Below are positions 29,153 to 37,386 of a stretch of 45,090 nt of DNA, one piece after another. A program made the translations under genes and the position numbers. Origin of the DNA: a virus. The notes under the pieces are model-generated. The model made no database searches, had not been told where the DNA came from, and was given only the letters and a program-made list of their open reading frames with translations. The stretch covers positions 1 through 45,090 of the IMG/VR virus record IMGVR_UViG_3300030101_001354; one strand, 5' to 3'. The first letter of the stretch is position 1, and every line of letters begins with the position of its first letter.

Positions 29153-31064
29153 TTATTTACCAACAGAATATCAGACGTTTATACATGCATCTAGATATGC
29201 ACGTTGGTTACCTGATGAGGGTAGAAGAGAAACATGGATAGAAACAGTATCTAGATTTAGTAATTTTATGCAGATACATTTAAAAAAAAATTTAGATGTT
29301 GAAATAGATAGTGAGGTATGGAGAAAAATAGAAGATAGTATTATAGGTTTATCTGTTATGCCATCTATGAGAGCATTAATGACTGCAGGTCCTGCTTTAG
29401 AAAGAGAAAACATAGCAGGATATAATTGTTCTTACATACCTATTGATAATCCAAAAGCATTTGATGAAGTATTATACATACTTATGAATGGTACAGGTGT
29501 AGGGTTTTCTGTTGAAAGACAATACATAGATAAACTACCCACTATACCAGATAGAGAGTTTGAAAAAACAGATGATGTTGTTTCTGTTAGTGATTCAAAA
29601 GAAGGTTGGGCAAGAGCATTTAAAGATTTAATATCTTATCTTTATACTTGTAGAATACCAAAGATAAATGTTAGTAAGGTGAGACCTGCAGGAGATAGAT
29701 TAAAAACATTTGGTGGTAGAGCAAGTGGTCCTCAACCCTTAGTTAATCTATTTGATTTTACTATTGAGAAGTTTAAAAATGCTAGAGGTAGAAAGTTATC
29801 CTCTATGGAGTGTCACGATATTGTGTGTAAGACTGGTGAAGTTGTGGTTGTAGGTGGTGTTCGTAGGTCAGCTCTTATATCTCTGTCTAACTTATCAGAC
29901 CAGAGATTAAGAGTTGCTAAGTCTGGTGCATGGTGGGAAACTAATCCAGAAAGAGCATTAGCTAATAACTCTGTAGCATACACAGAGAAACCAGATGCAG
30001 GTATCTTTATGAAAGAATGGTTAGCATTATATGAAAGTAAATCTGGTGAACGTGGTATCTTTAATAGAAAGTCTGCTCAAGAAAAAGCTAGAGAAAATGG
30101 TAGACGTAATGGTGATTGGGACTTTGGTACTAATCCTTGTAGTGAAATTATATTAAGACCTAATCAGTTTTGTAATTTAACAGAAGTTGTATGTAGACCA
30201 AGCGACACAGAAGATATGCTGCATAATAAAATAGAGGTAGCTACTATATTAGGAACAATACAAGCTACTCTAACAGATTTTGGTTATCTTAGAAAAAGAT
30301 GGCAAACAAATACAGAAGAAGAAAGATTATTAGGTGTATCTCTCACAGGTATTATGGACAATAGTTTATTATCTAGAATGAGAACTCCTTTACCAGAATT
30401 TTTACAAAAGATGAGACAAAAAGCTGTAATAGTAAATAAAGAATGGGCTAAAAAATTAGGTATACCACAGTCAACAGCTATTACATGTGTTAAACCTTCT
30501 GGTACAGTTAGTCAATTAGTTGATAGTGCTAGTGGTATTCATGCTAGACATAATCCTTATTACATTAGAACAGTAAGAGGAGATAAAAAAGACCCATTAA
30601 CACAATTTATGGCAGAGCAGGGTATACCTTGTGAAGATGATGTTATGCAACCTAATAACTCTGTATTTTCTTTTCCTATGAAGACAGAACCTGGTGCTAT
30701 ATACAGATATACTATGACAGCTATTGAACAATTAGAGATATGGAAGTGTTATGCACAGCATTGGTGTGAACATAAACCATCTGTGACTATATCTGTTAAA
30801 GAACATGAATGGATTAATGTGGGTAACTGGTGTTGGGATAATTTTGAAACATTATCTGGTATATCTTTCTTACCTTTTTCAGACCATACATATCAACAAG
30901 CACCTTATCAAGACATAGATGAAATGCAATATAAAGAATTAGAATCTAAGATGCCTAAGAATATTGATTGGTCTTTATTACAGAAGTATGAAACAGAAGA
31001 TAATACAAGAGGTTCACAAGAGTTAGCATGTAAAGCAGGTTCATGTGAATTGGTTGATATATAA
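29139..31064 (+). CDS. nrdJ: Ribonucleotide reductase, class II (adenosylcobalamin-dependent)
   Basis: This 641-aa protein makes deoxyribonucleotides from ribonucleoside triphosphates or diphosphates. Cys97 (GYNCSY), Cys334 and Cys345 (NPCSEIILRPNQFCN) fit the redox and thiyl cysteines, and the 11-residue spacing matches Cys408/Cys419 of the Lactobacillus enzyme. The C-terminal CKAGSC (Cys631, Cys636) matches its mobile redox pair. No small subunit gene is present, which fits class II. The N-terminus (RYARWLPDEGRRETW) is typical and shows no ATP cone. It needs host or environmental B12. Confidence 0.92.
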   Translation: MAGNNYLPTEYQTFIHASRYARWLPDEGRRETWIETVSRFSNFMQIHLKKNLDVEIDSEVWRKIEDSIIGLSVMPSMRALMTAGPALERENIAGYNCSYIPIDNPKAFDEVLYILMNGTGVGFSVERQYIDKLPTIPDREFEKTDDVVSVSDSKEGWARAFKDLISYLYTCRIPKINVSKVRPAGDRLKTFGGRASGPQPLVNLFDFTIEKFKNARGRKLSSMECHDIVCKTGEVVVVGGVRRSALISLSNLSDQRLRVAKSGAWWETNPERALANNSVAYTEKPDAGIFMKEWLALYESKSGERGIFNRKSAQEKARENGRRNGDWDFGTNPCSEIILRPNQFCNLTEVVCRPSDTEDMLHNKIEVATILGTIQATLTDFGYLRKRWQTNTEEERLLGVSLTGIMDNSLLSRMRTPLPEFLQKMRQKAVIVNKEWAKKLGIPQSTAITCVKPSGTVSQLVDSASGIHARHNPYYIRTVRGDKKDPLTQFMAEQGIPCEDDVMQPNNSVFSFPMKTEPGAIYRYTMTAIEQLEIWKCYAQHWCEHKPSVTISVKEHEWINVGNWCWDNFETLSGISFLPFSDHTYQQAPYQDIDEMQYKELESKMPKNIDWSLLQKYETEDNTRGSQELACKAGSCELVDI

Positions 31065-31375
31065 TGACTAATAATAATTTAAAAGAAAATATTATAGATG
31101 TATTACAAAAAGTATATGACCCTGAGATACCTATTTCTATATATGATTTAGGTTTAATATATGATGTAGATATAAAAGAAAATAATAATGTTGACATTCT
31201 TATGACTCTTACTACACCACATTGTCCAGTTGCTCAAGATTTACCAAAGCAAATAGAAGATGAAGTAGCAAAGTTAGAAAAGGTTAATATAGTTAGAGTT
31301 GGTATTACTTGGGACCCACCTTGGACACAAGATATGATTTCAGAAAGTGGTAAACTAGAATTAGGATTAATGTAA
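31064..31375 (+). CDS. SufT / MIP18-family iron-sulfur assembly protein
   Basis: This 103-aa protein matches the DUF59/MIP18 family along its whole length: DPEIPISIYDLGLIYD (19-34), TLTTPHCPVAQ with the conserved Cys54, and VGITWDPPWTQDMISESG with LELGLM at the end. Cellular members (SufT, PaaD, MIP18) help to insert iron-sulfur clusters into target proteins. It overlaps the reductase stop (TAATG), so the two are translated together. Likely clients are the Cas4-like exonuclease or host iron-sulfur proteins; the reductase itself is not an iron-sulfur enzyme by sequence. Confidence 0.85.
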   Translation: MTNNNLKENIIDVLQKVYDPEIPISIYDLGLIYDVDIKENNNVDILMTLTTPHCPVAQDLPKQIEDEVAKLEKVNIVRVGITWDPPWTQDMISESGKLELGLM

Positions 31376-31498
31376 ATGACTTTATTAGATGTAATATGTA
31401 AATTAATAATTAATATATTAGCTATATGTGTAGGTATGTGGGTTGTATATATAATACTTATGGCTATATTAAACACCTTTGGTTTATTAAATATATAA
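31376..31498 (+). CDS. Small membrane protein, 40 aa
   Basis: It is hydrophobic over nearly its full length (LLDVICKLIINILAICVGMW then VVYIILMAILNTF). The start follows the sufT-like stop directly. One or two membrane helices are possible. Confidence 0.5.
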   Translation: MTLLDVICKLIINILAICVGMWVVYIILMAILNTFGLLNI

Positions 31499-31505
31499 AA
31501 AGTTC

Positions 31506-31534
31506 TTGACTTTCATATATTTATAATGTATAAT
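31506..31534 (+). promoter_or_regulatory. Rightward sigma70 promoter for hsp20
   Basis: TTGACT (31506-31511) and TATAAT (31529-31534) have a 17-base spacer, in the only larger gap (about 95 bases) in this region. The leader before the gene is about 55 bases. Confidence 0.7.
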
Positions 31535-31594
31535 TACATAAATGAGTGCCAGAAATGGACTCTTTTTTAACTTGCTTAACAAGGAGATAAATAT

Positions 31595-32032
31595 ATGTTT
31601 GAAGTAGATACATTTTCAAGACAAGCTATTGGCTTTGATAGATTGTTTGATGTAATGAATAATATAAAAGGGACAGATACAAACTATCCACCTTATGATA
31701 TTATAAAAGAAGATGAAGAAACTTTCTTGATAGATTTTGCTCTATCAGGATTTAAAAAAGATGATTTGAATATAGTTGTAAAAGAAAATCATTTAACTAT
31801 AGAAGGTACTTATGGTAGAACTTTTTCTCAAATGTATTTAGACGATTCAAAAGGAAAAGAGGAGCCAGAATACTTATATAAAGGTATTGCTAAGAGGTCT
31901 TTTACTAGGGACTTTGTTCTAGCAGACACGTTACACGTTGAAGACGTTACATTCAGCGAAGGTATATTGAGAATAACTCTCAAACAGATTGTACCTGAAG
32001 AACAAAAACCTAAAAAGATTAAGATTAATTAA
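31595..32032 (+). CDS. hsp20: Small heat shock protein (Hsp20 family)
   Basis: This 145-aa protein has the alpha-crystallin domain: PPYDIIKEDEETFLIDFALS, GFKKDDLNIVVKENHLTIEG, IAKRSFTRDFVLADTLHV and the final GILRITLKQIVPEE. An I-x-I type KKIKIN ends the chain. Such proteins hold unfolded proteins without ATP. Similar genes occur in T4-like cyanophages. Here it is a single-gene unit with its own promoter and terminator. AAGGAGATAAATAT precedes the ATG. Confidence 0.92.
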   Translation: MFEVDTFSRQAIGFDRLFDVMNNIKGTDTNYPPYDIIKEDEETFLIDFALSGFKKDDLNIVVKENHLTIEGTYGRTFSQMYLDDSKGKEEPEYLYKGIAKRSFTRDFVLADTLHVEDVTFSEGILRITLKQIVPEEQKPKKIKIN

Positions 32033-32039
32033 GTTATAA

Positions 32040-32071
32040 GGGGAGTTGTAAAAGGCTCCCCATTTTTTTTT
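32040..32071 (+). terminator. Intrinsic terminator after hsp20
   Basis: GGGGAG (32040-32045) and CTCCCC (32056-32061) form a stem with a ten-base loop, followed by A and nine Ts. Confidence 0.85.
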
Positions 32072-32080
32072 GGAGAAGAA

Positions 32081-32875
32081 ATGCACGTGTTATTAAAGAA
32101 TCAAATGGTAAACACAGTTTACGTAGGGTATGACCCTAAAGAACATACTGCTTATGAGGTATTAAAATTTTCATTAGAAAGAATATCCACTAAACCTGTT
32201 AGAGTTATACCTTTGAGAAGAGATATACTTACAAAGATAGGTATATATACTAGAAAACATAATAGTATAAGTGGTCAAGATTATGACGAGATAGATGGTA
32301 AACCTTTTTCTACACAGTTTAGTTTTAGCAGATTTTTAATACCTGCATTAAATATGTATGAAGGTTTAGCTTTGTATATGGATTCTGATATGTATGTAAG
32401 GTCAGATATATCAGAACTATTTGATATGTGTAGTGATAATTATTATGCTATACATGTAGTTAAACATAAGTATGAACCTAAAGATAAAGTTAAAATGGAT
32501 GGTAAAGAACAACATATATATCCTAGAAAAAACTGGTCTAGTTTAATTATGTTTAATTGTGGTCATGAGTTAAATCAAAAACTTACACCACAAGAAGTAA
32601 ATACTAAATCAGGTAGATGGTTACATACATTTCAATGGCTTCCAGAAAAAGAAGCAGATATAGGTTCAATACCAGAAGAATGGAATTGGTTAGATAATCA
32701 TTCATCTGCTGATTTAAATGCAAAGAATGTTCACTTTACTACAGGTGGTCCTTGGTTTAAAAACTGGGGTTCTAAAAGAGATATAGATAATAAGTATGCT
32801 ATTGAGTGGAGTAATGATGCTCAATGGCTTCAAATGCAAGGTATACTAGATGTTAATAAGGACTATGTAATATGA
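32081..32875 (+). CDS. Glycosyltransferase, GT8-like
   Basis: This 264-aa protein has the GT-A pattern: VYVGYDPKEHTAYEVLKFSL, FSFSRFLIPALNMYEGLALY and MDSDMYV with the metal-binding DSD (Asp101, Asp103), then IMFNCGHEL and a late HFTTGGPWFKNW. It would move a sugar from a nucleotide sugar to an unknown acceptor. GGAGAAGAA precedes the ATG directly behind the hsp20 terminator. It overlaps the next gene by four bases and forms a cassette with two further glycan/methyl-type proteins. Confidence 0.8.
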   Translation: MHVLLKNQMVNTVYVGYDPKEHTAYEVLKFSLERISTKPVRVIPLRRDILTKIGIYTRKHNSISGQDYDEIDGKPFSTQFSFSRFLIPALNMYEGLALYMDSDMYVRSDISELFDMCSDNYYAIHVVKHKYEPKDKVKMDGKEQHIYPRKNWSSLIMFNCGHELNQKLTPQEVNTKSGRWLHTFQWLPEKEADIGSIPEEWNWLDNHSSADLNAKNVHFTTGGPWFKNWGSKRDIDNKYAIEWSNDAQWLQMQGILDVNKDYVI

Positions 32876-35169
32876 AAATAAATTTTGTTACATCTTTTAA
32901 TGAAGATTTATACAACAGATTTGGTTCTTTATTTTTTAAATCTATTTATGAAAATTGGGAACCTACTTTAAAAGTAAAAGCTTATTATCATAATTTTCCT
33001 GCTGATAAATATTCATTAGAGAAACATATTAGTTATACAAATCTTGAAGACCATAGAAAGTATAAAAGATTTGTAGAAGAAAATGCTGTTCATAATGGTA
33101 CAGAAGATGGACAGATACCTTATAATGATAAACTTGATGCTATTAAATGGTCACATAAAATGTTTGCTTTAACTGACCATGCTTTTACATTAGCAGAAAA
33201 AGATAAAGAACCAGGTTGGTTAGTATGGATTGACGTTGACTCTTATGCTACTAAAAGATTAACACAAAAAGATTTAGAAAAAATATTAACTGATAATGTA
33301 GATATAGTGCATACAGGTAATCATTCTTTTATCGCTTTTAATTTAAATAAAAAACCACCACTAGATTTACTGTGGGATTTAAGAAGAACTTATATGAATG
33401 GTGAGGTTATACAGTATAGAGAATGGACAGATAGTTTTATTCTTGAAAGACTTTTAAATATATATAAAGCTCATGGTTTAAAAATAGAAGATGTTAGAGA
33501 CATTATACCTACTTATATACTACATATGGCAGGAGCATCTAGCTCTAGTATATTACCACTTAGAGATTCTAAAGGTAATCGTGTGTTTGAGTTATCAAAA
33601 GATAAAGTATCACAAGATATTAGACCTGCAAGATATGAAAGAAATGCAGAGCTTATAAGACATTTTAAACCTAAAACTATATTAGAAACAGGTACATGGA
33701 ATGGTGGTCGTGCTATTGAAATGGCATTAGCTGCTTTTGAAAATACAGATAAAGTAGAATACTATGGTTTTGATTTGTTTGAAGATGCTACAATAGAAAC
33801 AGATAAAGAAGAGTTTAACGTTAAAGCACATAATACTTTAGAAGCTGTAGAAAAAAGATTAAAAGATTTTGCTGAGAAGATGAAAGAAAAAAATAAAACA
33901 TTTAATTTTGTTTTAACTAAAGGTAATACAAGAGAAACATTAAAAGCTGAAAACTTATTTAATTTTTTACCAGACATTGACTATGCTTTTATAGGTGGTG
34001 GCGATAGTATAACTACAAAACAAAGTGATTATAATTGTTTAAAACATATATCTGTTATTGTATTAGATAATTACTTCTCTAAAGATAAAGATGGTAACAC
34101 AGTTAAACCAGAATATTGTGGAACAAATAAAGTAAAAGATAATTTATCTAAAACTATTAAAAATAATATTATACCTAGTGAAGATAAAGTTAGAGATGGT
34201 GGTAATACACATTTATTATTAATAGTGAATGATAGTAAATTACCATCTCCACCTAGACATTTATTTAGTGTACCTATTAAGGTAAATCCTAGAGATTGTG
34301 TACCTAAAGATTACATAAGAACTAATATTAAAACTAATTTTAAATTAATAGATAGATGGTTAGGTAAGTTCCCTATGCATGATACAAAATGTATTATAGT
34401 ATCAGGTGGACCTTATACAGATTATGCAGAATTACATGCATTAATTAAAGCTAATCCTACAGCAAAGATAGTAGCTGTTAAACATTCTTATCCTAAACTA
34501 TTAGAACATAATATAAAACCTTGGGCATGTGTAGTATTAGACCCTAGACCTATTACAGGCACAAGTACACATGGTGTAGTAAGAAAAGATTTATTTAAAA
34601 ATATAGACCCAAGCACTAAATTTTTTGTAGCTTCTATGACAGACCCTTCTGTTACTAATTATTTAATAGAAAGAAAAGCAGATATATGGGGATGGCATGC
34701 ATTTACAGAATCATTACGTGACCCTGAAGAACAAAAAAAAGGTATACATAATAACACAGTAACTCTTAATAAAGATTTAGGATTACCTGAAGGCACTACA
34801 TTAATAACAGGTGGTACGTGTGCAGCTATGAGAGCATTAGGTATTATGCATACTATGGGTTTTAGATTTTTTGAATTATTTGGTTACGATTCTAATATGA
34901 AGGAACCAACAGAAGAACAAAAGAAAGAAACAACAGGTGCTGAAGATGAAGAACCAAGACCAAAGTATTTTAAAGTGTCTGTTGGTAAAGAAGAGTTTTG
35001 GACTACAGGTGAATTACTTGCTTTAGCTCAAGACTGTGAAAAATATTTTAATGAATCACCTATGGAGATGGATATTAATTTTCATGGTAAAGGAACTTTA
35101 GTTTCTGCTTTATGGAAATTATCTAGTAGATATAAATTAAAACAACAATCATTTAAGGGAGATTTGTAA
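32872..35169 (+). CDS. Three-part fusion: glycosyltransferase-like, methyltransferase-like, MptE/DUF115-like
   Basis: This 765-aa protein has three regions. Residues 1-250 are GT-A-like with WIDVDSYATK (Asp121, Asp123). Residues about 255-460 look like a class I methyltransferase with ETGTWNGGRAIEMAL (272-286), YYGFDLFE and DYAFIGGGDS, where families of this type more often have DGGH. Residues about 500-700 match MptE/DUF115 and flagellin-glycosylation (Maf) proteins: CIIVSGGPYTDYAELHAL (507-524), HNIKPWACVVLDPRP, and GGTCAAMRALGIMHTMGFR followed by FFELFGYD. All parts point to sugar or nonulosonate chemistry on a surface or virion target; the reaction is not known. Start and stop overlap neighbours. 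Confidence 0.65.
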   Translation: MKINFVTSFNEDLYNRFGSLFFKSIYENWEPTLKVKAYYHNFPADKYSLEKHISYTNLEDHRKYKRFVEENAVHNGTEDGQIPYNDKLDAIKWSHKMFALTDHAFTLAEKDKEPGWLVWIDVDSYATKRLTQKDLEKILTDNVDIVHTGNHSFIAFNLNKKPPLDLLWDLRRTYMNGEVIQYREWTDSFILERLLNIYKAHGLKIEDVRDIIPTYILHMAGASSSSILPLRDSKGNRVFELSKDKVSQDIRPARYERNAELIRHFKPKTILETGTWNGGRAIEMALAAFENTDKVEYYGFDLFEDATIETDKEEFNVKAHNTLEAVEKRLKDFAEKMKEKNKTFNFVLTKGNTRETLKAENLFNFLPDIDYAFIGGGDSITTKQSDYNCLKHISVIVLDNYFSKDKDGNTVKPEYCGTNKVKDNLSKTIKNNIIPSEDKVRDGGNTHLLLIVNDSKLPSPPRHLFSVPIKVNPRDCVPKDYIRTNIKTNFKLIDRWLGKFPMHDTKCIIVSGGPYTDYAELHALIKANPTAKIVAVKHSYPKLLEHNIKPWACVVLDPRPITGTSTHGVVRKDLFKNIDPSTKFFVASMTDPSVTNYLIERKADIWGWHAFTESLRDPEEQKKGIHNNTVTLNKDLGLPEGTTLITGGTCAAMRALGIMHTMGFRFFELFGYDSNMKEPTEEQKKETTGAEDEEPRPKYFKVSVGKEEFWTTGELLALAQDCEKYFNESPMEMDINFHGKGTLVSALWKLSSRYKLKQQSFKGDL

Positions 35170-35774
35170 TGAAACCCTCACAAGAGTATCATGATTTAAT
35201 TGATTCATATAAAGTATTACATCAAGAAGAAGGTAAATTTAAAGGTATTAGTTTAGTACCTCTTGTTCCTACTCTTATACATCTTATTAAAGAAAATAAA
35301 TGTAAAACATTATTAGATTATGGTTGTGGTAAAGCTATACCATATGATAAAGAAAGATGTAAAGAAGTAGATTTAAGAAATCCTATACAAGAATTATGTA
35401 ACTTAAAATCATTTAATTTATATGACCCTGCATATGAAAAATATGCAACACTACCTGATAAAAAATATGATATTGTAGTATGCACAGATGTACTAGAACA
35501 TATAGCAGAACAAGATATAGATTATGTATTAACTGAAATATTATCTCGTAGTAAAAAAATAGTATTTTTAAATATATCTTGTCAACCTGCATTAAAACAT
35601 TTTAAAGAAGGTAAATTTAAAGGCAAAAACGTACATATATCTGTGTTTGACCCTTCATGGTGGATGCATAAGATAGGAAATATTTGGAATAAATTTAATC
35701 ATTTAAAAGTATACACTTTATGTGAGACTAAAGAAGGAACACATGCTACGTGTATTAAAAAGGAGAAAGAATAA
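35169..35774 (+). CDS. Class I SAM-dependent methyltransferase
   Basis: This 201-aa protein has LLDYGCGKAIPYDKE (motif I), then DIVVCTDVLEHIAEQDIDYV (motif IV region, typical of methyltransferases acting on small molecules or sugars) and KIVFLNISCQPA. It is not a DNA methyltransferase by motif (no NPPY/DPPY). TAATG overlap with the fusion gene and with the holin gene makes it part of the same operon. Confidence 0.78.
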   Translation: MKPSQEYHDLIDSYKVLHQEEGKFKGISLVPLVPTLIHLIKENKCKTLLDYGCGKAIPYDKERCKEVDLRNPIQELCNLKSFNLYDPAYEKYATLPDKKYDIVVCTDVLEHIAEQDIDYVLTEILSRSKKIVFLNISCQPALKHFKEGKFKGKNVHISVFDPSWWMHKIGNIWNKFNHLKVYTLCETKEGTHATCIKKEKE

Positions 35775-36181
35775 TGGCACTAACTGCACTAATAGGACCT
35801 GCTAGTAAATTACTTGGCAAGTTTATAAAAGATAAAGATAAGCAGATGCAACTTGCTCATGACCTATCCACTATGGCAGAGAAGCATGCACAAGAATTAG
35901 CTAAATCACAAATAGAAGTAAATAAAGAACAAGCAAAACATCCTAGTTTATTTGTATCAGGAGCACGACCTGCAATAATGTGGGTATGTTGTCTTGGTTT
36001 ATTATGGCAATTTTTTGTAGGACCAATTTTAACATGGGGTACAGGTATATGGATGCCTGATGTTGTACCTCCACAGCTAGAAGTAGAAGGATTAATTACA
36101 TTAGTAATGTCACTTTTAGGACTTGGAGCAATGAGGTCTTTTGAAAAATCAAAGAATGTAGCAAGAGATAATTTAAAGTGA
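35774..36181 (+). CDS. Holin, 3-TM GTA type
   Basis: This 135-aa protein has an N-terminal amphipathic helical part and then SLFVSGARPAIMWVCCLGLL, WQFFVGPILTWG and LEVEGLITLVMSLLGLGAMRSFEK. This matches the three-helix holin family known from gene transfer agents and marine phages (PF11351 type). It forms lesions in the inner membrane to let the lysin out and end infection. AAAAGGAGAAAGA precedes the ATG. It is on the plus strand while the likely lysin is on the minus strand. Confidence 0.82.
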   Translation: MALTALIGPASKLLGKFIKDKDKQMQLAHDLSTMAEKHAQELAKSQIEVNKEQAKHPSLFVSGARPAIMWVCCLGLLWQFFVGPILTWGTGIWMPDVVPPQLEVEGLITLVMSLLGLGAMRSFEKSKNVARDNLK

Positions 36182-36381
36182 CAACAGTATTTTTATTAGT
36201 ATTATACTTAGGACAAGTACAACAGGAAAGTAACATGGTATTTGCAGATATTAACAGATGTAGATATTTTGCAAGAACATTAATGAGACAACCTTCTGTA
36301 CCTGGTGGTGCTAGATATAAAGCTATATGTAAGCCTATAGAAGTAGATGCTAATAATCCTAAAGTAAGGATATATAGATGA
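36178..36381 (+). CDS. Small protein with N-terminal hydrophobic segment
   Basis: The 67-aa frame starts with GTG, overlapping the holin stop (GTGA). Residues 1-15 are hydrophobic (TTVFLLVLYLGQV) and could be a signal or anchor. The rest is basic with two Cys residues (INRCRYFARTLM ... YKAICKP). A periplasmic lysis accessory is possible from position alone. Confidence 0.5.
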   Translation: MTTVFLLVLYLGQVQQESNMVFADINRCRYFARTLMRQPSVPGGARYKAICKPIEVDANNPKVRIYR

Positions 36382-36515
36382 ATTTTTTAAAGACAATATT
36401 AAATATAAAAACTTTTTTTAGAAATATAGATTCTATGTATTATGAAGTAGTTGCTTATGCAATAATAACTGGTTTAGTTTGTGGTGGTTTTCATTGGATT
36501 ATAGGCTTATTTTAA
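36378..36515 (+). CDS. Small membrane protein, 45 aa
   Basis: It has one C-terminal hydrophobic helix (YEVVAYAIITGLVCGGFHWI then IGLF). The start overlaps the previous stop (ATGA) and the stop touches the TerS-like start. Lysis accessory is possible by position. Confidence 0.5.
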   Translation: MNFLKTILNIKTFFRNIDSMYYEVVAYAIITGLVCGGFHWIIGLF

Positions 36516-37001
36516 ATGGCACTAAAAGAAAAATATGAAAAGTTTGCACAAGGTATGATTATTCATAACAATGCTACAGAAGCAGCTAGATATGCAGGAT
36601 ATACAGCAAACTCTTCTCAAGCATTAGCAAACACAGGTCATAGATTAAAAAATTTACCTGAAATACAAGATAGAATAAAAGAGTTAGAAGAAAATCTTGA
36701 AACAAATGTTGATGTTATTACTGAGATAGAAAGACAATATGATTTTGCTAAAACAAATGGTCATACTAATAGTGCTATTAAAGCATTAGAATTATTATCT
36801 AAAATTAGAGGAGCAAAAAGTAACAAAGAAGTAAATACTTCTCCTGAAATATTAGAACAAAATATAATAAATTGTCTTAATATATTAGGTAAAAAAAAGG
36901 TAGAGGAAATAATTAGTAAATGTGATTTTACTTTACAGTTAAAATTAGATACAGAACAGCACCAACAGCACCAAGAAAAAACAAAAGAAGAACTCCAATA
37001 A
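36516..37001 (+). CDS. terS: Terminase small subunit-like protein
   Basis: This 161-aa protein has the TerS helix-turn-helix pattern NATEAARYAGYTANSSQALAN followed by TGHRLKNLPEIQDRIKELEE, then a coiled-coil oligomerisation part. TerS recognises the packaging site and guides TerL. Unusually it lies on the other strand and about 23.5 kb from terL in this window. It begins directly after the preceding stop without a clear Shine-Dalgarno sequence. Its last 74 bases overlap the convergent minus-strand gene. Confidence 0.75.
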   Translation: MALKEKYEKFAQGMIIHNNATEAARYAGYTANSSQALANTGHRLKNLPEIQDRIKELEENLETNVDVITEIERQYDFAKTNGHTNSAIKALELLSKIRGAKSNKEVNTSPEILEQNIINCLNILGKKKVEEIISKCDFTLQLKLDTEQHQQHQEKTKEELQ

Positions 37002-37377
37002 TAAGATTTTCTATCATTTGAGCTTGTTTTCTTTTAGCTTCTTCTATTGCTTCTTTCTTTTTCTTTCTTATATTTACTTGGATTCTAATTACTTCATTCC
37101 AAGCATTTGGTCCATAATTTAAGTTAACAAAGTTACGAAGTTCGTTCTCCATTTGTTGTGCTTTTTTAAGAGCAGCAAATGATTCTAAAGCTTCCTCTTC
37201 AACAGAACCAAAAGACCTACCTTTTGCTTTATTATGACCCTCCTTAACCTGTTGAATAGCACCCATCCATCTGCCAAGGTCTTTGGACATACCTTCAATT
37301 TCTTTCCCAACTTGAAATCCTCTTTTAATCGCATTATATGCAGTCGTAGCAACACCAATAGCTGATATAGGGTCCAC
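36928..37377 (-). CDS. Membrane-anchored coiled-coil protein
   Basis: This 149-aa protein is helical with a charged coiled coil (about 75-120; RIQVNIRKKKKEAIEEAKRK) and a C-terminal membrane helix (LIIGVLLLFFLGAVGAVLYL). The GTG start follows GGAGATGAT. Proteins like this occur in marine phages between structural and lysis genes. A spanin-like or virion-membrane role could fit. It overlaps the TerS-like gene tail to tail. Confidence 0.6.
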   Translation of the reverse strand: MDPISAIGVATTAYNAIKRGFQVGKEIEGMSKDLGRWMGAIQQVKEGHNKAKGRSFGSVEEEALESFAALKKAQQMENELRNFVNLNYGPNAWNEVIRIQVNIRKKKKEAIEEAKRKQAQMIENLIIGVLLLFFLGAVGAVLYLILTVK

Positions 37378-37386
37378 ATCATCTCC

